From Agrocybe praecox (taxonomy: Eukaryota; Basidiomycota; Agaricomycetes; Agaricales; Agrocybaceae): a stretch of 64,000 nt of DNA. The notes under the pieces were generated by a model, which was not told the origin of the DNA, searched no databases, and was given only the letters and a program-made list of their open reading frames with translations. Below, in pieces: positions 56,889-64,000 of the stretch. The stretch is taken from contig OZ024843.1 of assembly GCA_964017145.1 (NCBI GenBank), forward strand, positions 4,172,443 to 4,236,442. The letters run 5' to 3'. How positions within the stretch are numbered: position 1 is the first letter of the stretch; each line of letters opens with the position of its first letter. The position numbers and the translations under genes were made by a program.

Positions 56889-57280
56889 GCTGCCAGCAGA
56901 TTCTAGGCGACACGATATGATAAGCACCTATTTTCTTCAAGGGGAGAACAATTACTTACCTATCAATACATTTATGTGAGGCTAACAACTGCTCTCTAGG
57001 TTTATGAGAGCGACTAAATCTCCATGACCATCCCGTAAAAGCAATCGAAGACTGGCTGCACCTCTGCGACAGTAAATCAGTGCAAGAAATGGGGAGAGCT
57101 CACTGTAAATATATTGAGCCGGCCAGATATTCGGTATGTGTTACTCAGTCCCAGATGGCATAATCTAACGGCCATGAATGACCGGATAAGCAACGATATT
57201 TCCACATCCACAGGTATGGATATCAGATACCAATGTTCAAAAGTTCAGGTGCTAGTTCCTGGAGTTGTATATACACGCTT
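56889..57280. other. Stretch between two LTR relics, nothing recognised
   Basis: The first ~25 bp (to about 56915) belong to the same repeat flank that is found in reverse at 43681. The rest has no recognised feature. Confidence 0.4.
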
Positions 57281-57448
57281 GAGCAGTCTAGTATACAGCT
57301 GTATGGCGTAGCTGGACTCGGAAGCGCGTCGAGCAGCCTCGCACGATGGCAGTAATGGGCAAAGGATGGAATGGATTCGGCTATGTACGCGTCGGGGTCA
57401 CATAGAGTCTGTACACAATCTAATCTAATCAGACCGGTTGCACTGCCA
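57281..57448 (-). mobile_element. Degenerate solo LTR relic, reverse
   Basis: Reverse match over nearly the full LTR: TGGCAGTGCAA start at 57448, GATTAGATTAGATTG, GACGCGTACATAGCC and GTGCGAGGCTG. Together with 56703-56888 it forms an inverted pair about 400 bp apart. Confidence 0.65.
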
Positions 57449-57940
57449 CAACGCTGCTTGAAATTCAGCGTTCATCGGAAAGGTCCGCGTCTCGAAGAGC
57501 GATTGAGCGTTACCGAGATGCCCGCCTAATTTGGTCTCTATCTGCAAGTGGATAGTGTGGAATTGACGCCTGTGTGATTTTTGGCTTCTGCTCAAGATCT
57601 ACCAGTGAGTATTTGACGTATGCTGGGTAGAAATACATCAAACCGTGGAGCAAAACGCACATGACTAACATTTTAAGCATTAGTTTATTGGTATCTCGAC
57701 AGCAACATTACTCGGATGATTTTGATTTGGCAGTAAAAATATATGTACGGACACAAAAGGCCATCGTGATAATCGTGCATTTTAATGAAAGAAAAACACA
57801 CACTTGAGTAAACGAATTTACCGTTGGACTCGGATGAATTCACACAGGATGAAAAACCACCGCAAGGTATAAAGGAAGTACGGCTATGGATAAAGTACAG
57901 CATCAATATCCAAGCTCACAATATCTAACCAACGTCCAAC
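57449..57940. other. Intergenic, promoter side of small secreted protein B
   Basis: No gene recognised. Confidence 0.4.
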
Positions 57941-58584
57941 ATGAAGATTTATATCTCTACACTTTTACTTTCCCTCGTCACTGCAGGTTTTGTTGCTGGT
58001 GTCAACGTCAACATTCCGCGAGCGGCCAATCGCCCATGCTCTGAGTCTGATCGCTTCGGAGACGTTATGGTCACCCCTTCGCTTGTAAATGCAGGTGATG
58101 TACGTAAAATTTTTCAAGTCGTTTATTCTCTTCCTGAAATGTCGTGCAATAGACGATGACGGTCGCCGTTGACCTCACTTGTGGAGTACAGAATTTTGGG
58201 GTTATACCAGTATTCATGGAGTACTCCCTGCAGGTACTCCCTCCGAACAACAATGGATCGCCCGCTGAGGACCCTATTGTGTTGGGGGTCAATTCTATAA
58301 ATGTGAATAAAACTGGACCATTCGATACACTCGTTGCTACTGTAAGTTAAATAATATGGTCATACGTGCTCTCCTGAAATACAATCGACTAGATCCCCTT
58401 CTCACTCGTTCATGGTGCCGCATATGCATTGATCATCACCAACTTCCATCCTGTCAATATTAGCGGTCAGATTCTCCTTCAGTCATCTAGCATCCAGGGA
58501 TTGGTCACTATCATGTCCCAGGACCGTCCTCCTAATAGTTCACTCAGACAATGTGCAAGGGGTGTAGCAGTAACCTTACTGTGA
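57941..58584 (+). CDS. Small secreted protein B (unknown family)
   Basis: Three exons: 57941-58099, 58153-58341 and 58393-58584, 179 aa with phase 0 joints. A signal peptide (MKIYISTLLLSLVTAGFVAG) is followed by CSESDRFGDVMVTP, LTCGVQNFGVIPVFMEYSL and PNNNGSPAEDPIVLG blocks, and IPFSLVHGAAYALIITNF. It has a ~30-residue C-terminal extension not seen in A or C. The same intron positions as A and C show common descent. Function not recognised. Confidence 0.7.
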
Positions 58585-58747
58585 TAATTACAGTCGACGT
58601 TGTAGTATCAACCGACTTTAAATATGCTAAAAACATTAGAAACATGTGGACTGTGAACGTCAAATTTACGTAAAAAAATAAAGTTGAAAATGAAATGAAA
58701 TTTTTTTGTCTAAGGCAGTGGGTTCAGCGCAGCTGGCACCCTCGTTA

Positions 58748-59059
58748 TGGCGGTCATTTAGGGGAAAGTATTCCCGCGCCCCGCTCATTGGGGTTTTTAC
58801 CCTTTCCGCACGATGTTAGAGTCAAATTAGGTCCAAATATGGCTAAGTCAAAATTGTCCCTGGACGTGTGCGCGGACAGGAAAGTTACCCACAATCGCGC
58901 AACTTTCCTGTCCGCGCACACGTTCAGGGTAGTGTTGCCGCGGTTCGGCTCGCGCAGACTAGTCGTTGAAGCGGAGCTCAAATGAGTCGAGCTGAGTCGT
59001 ACTCAGGCTAGTGTCACTAGTTCAGGGACAATTTTGACTTAGCCATATTTGGACCTAAT
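58748..59059. mobile_element. Truncated relative of the foldback element
   Basis: Starts TA-TGGCGGTCATTTAGG as at 45771. The palindromic core has CAACTTTCCTGTCCGCGCAC. The far arm ends early at about 59059. Interrupted by the 90-bp insertion at 58930-59019. Confidence 0.65.
58930..59019. mobile_element. 90-bp hAT-like MITE with 8-bp target duplication
   Basis: Ends TAGTG ... CACTA. Flanked on both sides by GTTCAGGG (58922-58929 and 59020-59027). Removing it restores the foldback arm (TTCAGGGACAATTTT as in the other copies). An 8-bp duplication with TAGNG ends is the hAT signature. Confidence 0.75.
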
Positions 59060-59331
59060 TGACAATCATGATTACATAGATACCCAGGCATTGTAAACGC
59101 AAAACATTTACCGATTTTAAGCACCGCAATCGAACAGACAGTAGGAACAAGTAATGCAGACATTATTATCAAGTTGCACATTTCCTCGGCCTCCGATCTT
59201 CTTTACATAGATACCGTGGTTTGTATGAGAAACTCGCGGAAGCAGCAATTACTAGTCGTCATCTTTGTGTGGATGGCCAGTCCGCCCAAACTATTGGATA
59301 AGCATTCCCACGTTTTGACAGCTATTCCGCC

Positions 59332-59502
59332 ATGCCGATTGACATAGACTGTCAAAATTTTGTAGAAGCCGTCAAAGAAGCCGTCAAAGATGGTTTGGGG
59401 GAAATTAAGAAGGTTTGCCTGCCGAGACGGCCTGCGATTGCGGAACTTTCATTTTGTCGAAGTCCCTTCATAGCATATGGGCCCCGGGGGTACATATATT
59501 GA
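59332..59502 (+). CDS. 56-aa protein-like ORF inside the inverted-repeat element
   Basis: ATG at 59332 to TGA at 59502. It reads MPIDIDCQNFVEAVKEAVKD, then GLGEIKKVCLPRRPAIAELS and a short Gly/Pro/Tyr end. Composition is protein-like and VKEAVKDG hints at a helix. No family recognised. It may be the first exon of a degraded transposon or captured gene. Confidence 0.3.
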   Translation: MPIDIDCQNFVEAVKEAVKDGLGEIKKVCLPRRPAIAELSFCRSPFIAYGPRGYIY

Positions 59503-59675
59503 ATACGATTAAGGGCTATGCTATAATATATGTTTTCTTTTCTGAATATAGCAGACCTCTGTGGGGTGCTTGACTTATTATTAACTGCCACATAATAGGT
59601 TGTACACAGAATTTAAGCCAAAAAGCCAAGTCAACGTTGCGTTGGGAAAATTTCAGTGCTTGTTGGAATAAAAAA

Positions 59676-59757
59676 TGGCTTGATCGAGAATCGAACACTG
59701 TGCTACTAAGACGCACGAGAATTATGAGTTGCAACGACTACAACCACTGATCTAACA
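59676..59757 (-). pseudogene. Degenerate tRNA-like sequence with Pol III signals
   Basis: The minus strand has an A-box-like TTAGATCAGTGG, a loop-like CTCATAA, a possible extra arm (GTGC...GCAC), a B-box-like GTTCGATTC and a six-T terminator right after (59675-59670). The stems do not pair well and no acceptor stem closes, so it is a tRNA relic or tRNA-derived SINE head rather than a working tRNA. Confidence 0.3.
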
Positions 59758-60134
59758 CGTCTTATTTTTATTGCTGTTTGACGTCGTGACGGCGGATGCG
59801 CCTTTCCGCTTCTTTGAGTCGCAACTGATGTATTGTTGCTGAAATCCGAGTGGAAGTATTTTTTTACAGTAAGTATGACAATATAAACATACATCAATGC
59901 CATATTATAAGGAAAGCGTGTTTTTCAACACCCATCCTCCTAGATCAGGACTCAGTCGCTCAATCGGCAAGGCTATGATCTGGCCCAGCGGAGTTGAATA
60001 TCTATGGGATTCCGCCTCTCATGCCGAAATATGCCGCATCTTCTCAGACGGGATTCCCTGTCACGTCGCGCCAAAGAAGCGGTTCTGTCAGGAAATTAAC
60101 GTGGGATTGCTTATCCAATAGTTTGGGCGGACTG

Positions 60135-60876
60135 GGTTTTCTCTTTGCGTATCCATAGGGTTGACACGTCTAAATTTAGCTGAAGTACAAATATAGATAC
60201 GGAGTATTGAATAGAACTGTGGACAAACTTGGCCGTCGTGGGGCGAGACGGCCAGAAAACATACACAACATGTGTTGAATCACTGGCATAGTCTAACATG
60301 ATTATATATTTCGGACATCATTGATCGCACTAGTTTCAATGCCATGGCAAGCGTTAATATATAATATCTATACAGAATTTTTTGCTTTTGGGTCAAAATT
60401 CGTATAAAATTTCTATTGCAAGACAACTTAGAAAACAACGGGACTACAAATGCATTATCTTTGTGTAACAGCAAAGACCAAATATGCTGTAGAACTGTTC
60501 CTAGCATCCAATTGGTTTAGTATAGGCTCATAGATATTTACAGGTATACATTGTCCATTTTTAATTGGATAATCCCTCAAGAGAGCCGTGCAATGGTCAT
60601 CTTACATCTAAACTATAATTTTCAAGGCGTTGAAATAGTTAGATTATGTTTAAGGTATGCTAGATAGCAATGTAATATAGTGATTTTGCGCCGTGATAGA
60701 CTTTCGCGCCGATCAGTTGGCCCGAGCCTGAGGGCCGGACTGAACAGCCTGATCATGTAATTCCCACGTAACCATCGGAGGGAGCCAGTCCGACAGGCGG
60801 ATTTATCCTTTGATATGCATTTGCCTGTACGGGTTTCATGGTCATTGTTAACGTGTTTTGAAATAGTGCGACGGAG
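60135..60876. other. Intergenic, nothing recognised
   Basis: AT-rich left part, then upstream region of small secreted protein C. Confidence 0.4.
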
Positions 60877-60882
60877 TATAAA
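60877..60882 (+). promoter_or_regulatory. TATA box of small secreted protein C
   Basis: TATAAA 97 bp before the ATG at 60979. Confidence 0.5.
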
Positions 60883-60978
60883 GGCTTCGCTCCTGCGAGA
60901 TGTATAATAGTAGTATCTAACCCCTTCAACGTTTGCCAGTACTTACTTCACTAGTCACTCCTCACTCAATAACTCAGC

Positions 60979-61545
60979 ATGAAGTTCGCCATCTCCACTG
61001 TTCTTGCTCTCGCAGCTGGTATTGCATCTGCAGCCAATGTCGAACGTCAGAGCTGCCCAGAGGCAGCACGATTCGGTGTCGTTACGGTCTCTCCAACCAC
61101 AGTCAGCGCAGGTGATGTACGTGTATATTTATCTTCTATGGATGCGTGTATGATTGCTAAAGCTGGCATTTTCAGAGCATTACCATCAACGTCGACTTGC
61201 ACTGCGCCGTTCAGAACTTTGGAATCAACGCAGAGTTCCTCGATTATACCATTGAGGTTCCCGCTGCTTCGAATAACGGCCACGAGCAGCCTATCGTCCT
61301 TGCCCGTCATTCGATCGCACAGGGTGCACTTTCCGACACATTGACCACCACTGTATGTATTCTTCATTCGTCAACTCTGACTCCTGTACAACTCTAAATG
61401 CCTACCATAGATTCCCCATGCGTTCTTTTTCGCTGGGGCTGCCTACAACATCGTGCTCACCAACATTTACTCCATTGCGGGCACTGATGGCAGCTCTGTC
61501 CTCGTCGAGGGCGGTGTTCTTACCCCGATTACTGTAAACGCATGA
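60979..61545 (+). CDS. Small secreted protein C (unknown family)
   Basis: Three exons: 60979-61116, 61176-61352 and 61411-61545, 149 aa with phase 0 joints. A signal peptide (MKFAISTVLALAAGIASA) is followed by CPEAARFGVVTVSP, LHCAVQNFGINAEFLDYTI, ASNNGHEQPIVLARH and IPHAFFFAGAAYNIVLTNI. It is the closest intact relative of the broken gene at 43031-43512 (same MKFAIST start, LHCA and LDYT blocks). Function not recognised. Confidence 0.72.
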
Positions 61546-62570
61546 TTTACGCAGGACAAAGTACTATTGTGAAAGGAGGAAATTGTGAATACCTAACTTA
61601 AAGCAGTAGTTTTGATAGCGGCATCGTAGTAATAGGGCCATTAACAATCTAGACGAGAATTTATTCTTATGATCATATACACTATGACGCGCTGTTGAAC
61701 ACGACTAAAGCTGATTCACATGACCGTTAAACGTTGACTTCGTGACCTGTCTAGTTTTGTCAGCTGTACGATTGGTTTTTCTGAATAATCAACATTTCAT
61801 CATTGCTTTTGTGGTGACAAACTTTGTCTGAGGGTCATGGGACGATTCAGCACTCTAAGGCACCCCAACACCAAGTAACGACTATACTGAGCATCTAAAA
61901 CCTTGAGATTGGGTATCACGGACCGTGATTGACCGATATGAATGGAAGGTACTCAAATAGTTGCATCGCCATATACTACCTATCTTTATCATGGTATGGA
62001 AGCCGACGTGATCAGCATTGTCAGAAACAGGTCGTCTTGTCGAAGCTGGAATGCACGCCTTCTTTAGTCAACAGGCTTTTCAAAATCCCGACCGATTAAC
62101 CTAGCATCCAAAGTAGCCCGGATATACGCGTATGTGATGAGTGCAATAGGGCACAATTATGAATGCCGAAATCCATGAAATGAACGAGAAGATAGGTATT
62201 TGGTATTTGGCTACCGCCGCTTGCAGTGATCCCCATGTTGATAGAAATCCCCTTACTTTTCGTTGTCTGCCAGGTATAGCCCCGAATAATGGTTTTGTAT
62301 AGCAGTGTTGTGCTATTTCGTATCTTGAGCATCAGAGAATAATAGGTCACACATCCTTTCAGGCTCTTTGCTGTGATCATACTACATACACGCATTATAT
62401 CAGTCTCCTACTAGTATAGTTACACTAATCACTGCAATACACTCTTACAGCTCCGTATAAGCCCTGGTAGCCTGAATGAGTCAGTACACGTATAAACAAT
62501 CATGATTGCCGTGAGCTGGTGGCCTTGCTGAAAGTAAGGCTCCCCACGGTCAAAATTCACCATATATAGT
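61546..62570. other. Intergenic, nothing recognised
   Basis: No supported gene or repeat. Confidence 0.4.
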
Positions 62571-62750
62571 AACCGTATTTTCTGCTGCTTTGGAATCAAA
62601 CAGCTACAAACACCTCACTAAGGATTTTTCCCTCACAACGACCTGTATTTTCTGCTGCCTCTGTTTCAAGTATCTACAAACATATTACTAAGGATTTTGC
62701 CCCCACATTGACCCGTATTTTCTGCTGCCCCTGTTTCTAACACGAACAAG
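62571..62750. repeat. 70-bp tandem repeat, about 2.6 units
   Basis: Units start at 62571, 62641 and 62711 (CGTATTTTCTGCTGC ... CTACAAACA ... ACTAAGGATTTT). They differ by substitutions. A TTCAA-rich stretch follows at 62800-62890. Confidence 0.8.
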
Positions 62751-63778
62751 TTATCGGCTCCGGCATCATTTGGCTCCGAAGTTCCGTTGCTTTCACCATT
62801 CAACGTTCAATCAGAATCAGAATCAACGCTATTCAAACTTCAATATTTCAATGTTCAAAACGTTCAACTTCAACGCTCAACGTCAACCAATAACAACTTC
62901 TGTTCTCCTCTATTTCTGCAGTTTTCTGCTACCCTGATTACGAACATGGATTTGCCCAAAATTTACCCCAGTTCCACTCCCCAACAATCCAGGCTAATTG
63001 TACCATTACTTTTCTAAGTATCTGCTAACTGTGCCGCCCCCTTCTTTACACGTGCATTACAATATCTTGACGATCGACTCCTCACATATATGCCACTGCA
63101 GCGTTCTACTCTACTTGGTCCTTGTCTTAAGCGGTCCCGGCCGGGTGATGGTATTGGTTGGGTTTTTGGCATTTGCTGTAATTATAGACTCATTAGCTTC
63201 CTCAGGTGCAGAAAAAAATATAGGTCCTTATATGCTATATTTATTCAGTCTAAATTCATAGATATGCATAAAAGTTAATGGATTCCTACTATCAAAGTAT
63301 TAGCCAACCCGTGAGGAATTTTTTTGTCTTTTTCCATTTTAAAAAAAGGCTGTCCCAAACATGTACACATACTTTTTCTTGCGTAACTCTAAGGAGAGAG
63401 CCCGAGGGGCTTTGTGAAGAGTCGGATGTAGAGCAAGGCCCTATCGACGAAGGCGATCATTTATATCACAAGTATGTTGAGATTGAATTCCTGTGTAAGT
63501 ACGCTGAACTGCCGAAAAGGATCACCACATGTATTACTTAAGCACGACCGGCTTCAATGGCATTTTGGAATGCCGTTAGCCGAGAGTGCCCGATAGTACA
63601 AGTCGTCGACAAACCTCAAGTTTGGATGAAGATACAACAATTCAAGGTCGAAAATATGACTTTCAAGGTCTACAATGAAATTTCATGATGGTCAACAGTA
63701 CATCTTGATGGTCGACAATCCGATTTTCGTGGTCAACATTACTAGTTATATGGTTCTGCTCACATAATCACACCTAGT
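62751..63778. other. Intergenic, nothing firm
   Basis: Includes TTCAA-type low-complexity DNA and a run of GGTC(G/A)ACA-like short motifs at 63640-63745. A frame at 63278-63541 is open but not recognised. Confidence 0.3.
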
Positions 63779-63972
63779 TTGTCCCACCAAATGGTGACAG
63801 CGTTCGAAACGATTCAGAGCTCGACGAGTTTCGGTAGGACGCCGTCGTCCTTAAATATAGTATCACAGTTGACAGTTCCCCAGAGTCTGTATGCACCCCT
63901 GCCCTCGGTCGCGTCGTCAAGTAGGCTTGCTACTTCGGGGGCTTATGATGACCAGGAACGGTAAGGAGTTTC
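63779..63972 (+). CDS. Possible first exon of a gene running off the window
   Basis: ATG at 63779 opens a Ser/Thr-rich frame (MSHQMVTAFETIQSS ...) that reaches a GTAAGG donor-like site at about 63960. Too short to identify. Confidence 0.25.
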
Positions 63973-64000
63973 AATTTCATGAAGCTTTGCTGTCGCCGTA

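Larger units (their letters stand above)
59278..60134. mobile_element. 857-bp element with ~37-bp terminal inverted repeats
   Basis: 59278 onward reads CAGTCCGCCCAAACTATTGG and continues to CCCACGTT. The same ~37 bp is found inverted ending at 60134, with one mismatch. No clear target duplication was seen. It encloses a 56-codon protein-like frame, a tRNA-like remnant and a second protein-like frame near 59950-60110. Confidence 0.6.

Noticed and set aside
1..64000. CRISPR arrays, bacterial operons or phage genes
   Set aside because: No regularly spaced short repeats and no prokaryotic gene organisation. Intron-rich genes show a fungal nuclear origin.

Overview
The window reads as nuclear DNA of a filamentous basidiomycete, most likely a wood- or litter-decaying agaricomycete. 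Genes are split by many 50-70 nt GT-AG introns. The gene content fits that group: secreted CE1 esterases with C-terminal CBM1 cellulose-binding modules, a class II haem peroxidase, DUF6534-type seven-helix membrane proteins and a NACHT NTPase. Coordinates below come from reading splice sites by eye. No homology search was run.

Layout. 0-2 kb: esterase copy 1 inside a ~2 kb block that recurs at 41-43 kb. 2.9-11 kb: minus-strand exons of unrecognised proteins, a stand-alone CBM1 mini-protein (7.7-8.0 kb) and a duplicated decayed exon (6.4 and 10.6 kb). 11.3-12.6 kb: seven-helix membrane protein. 13.8-16.1 kb: class II peroxidase with an unusual C-terminal extension. 16.4-19.0 kb: NACHT NTPase. 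19.6-21.2 kb: first DUF6534-like gene. 21-30.5 kb: almost gene-free, with a decayed Ty1/copia relic and simple repeats. 30.6-35.8 kb: GATA-like regulator with very long introns. 38.9-42.9 kb: second DUF6534-like gene followed by esterase copy 2. 43.0-47.1 kb: a nest of mobile DNA, namely a broken secreted-protein gene, an intact LTR-flanked single-ORF element sitting inside an older LTR, and a long-armed foldback element. 47.4-55.9 kb: small secreted protein A, third DUF6534-like gene, esterase copies 3 and 4. 56.7-64 kb: more LTR relics, small secreted proteins B and C, a 90-bp hAT-like insertion, an ~860-bp inverted-repeat element and a 70-bp tandem repeat.

How it fits together. Three small gene families (four CE1-CBM1 esterases, three DUF6534-like proteins, three intact plus one broken small secreted protein) are interleaved over 60 kb and mixed with several kinds of transposon, as expected of an expanding accessory region. 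Esterases, peroxidase and CBM1 protein would act outside the cell on plant cell wall. The membrane proteins, NACHT protein and GATA-like regulator would be sensing or control functions. The most unusual items are the peroxidase with a helical C-terminal domain and an altered distal haem pocket, an esterase copy that has lost its likely catalytic histidine, and the non-autonomous LTR element with identical LTRs and its own target duplication.
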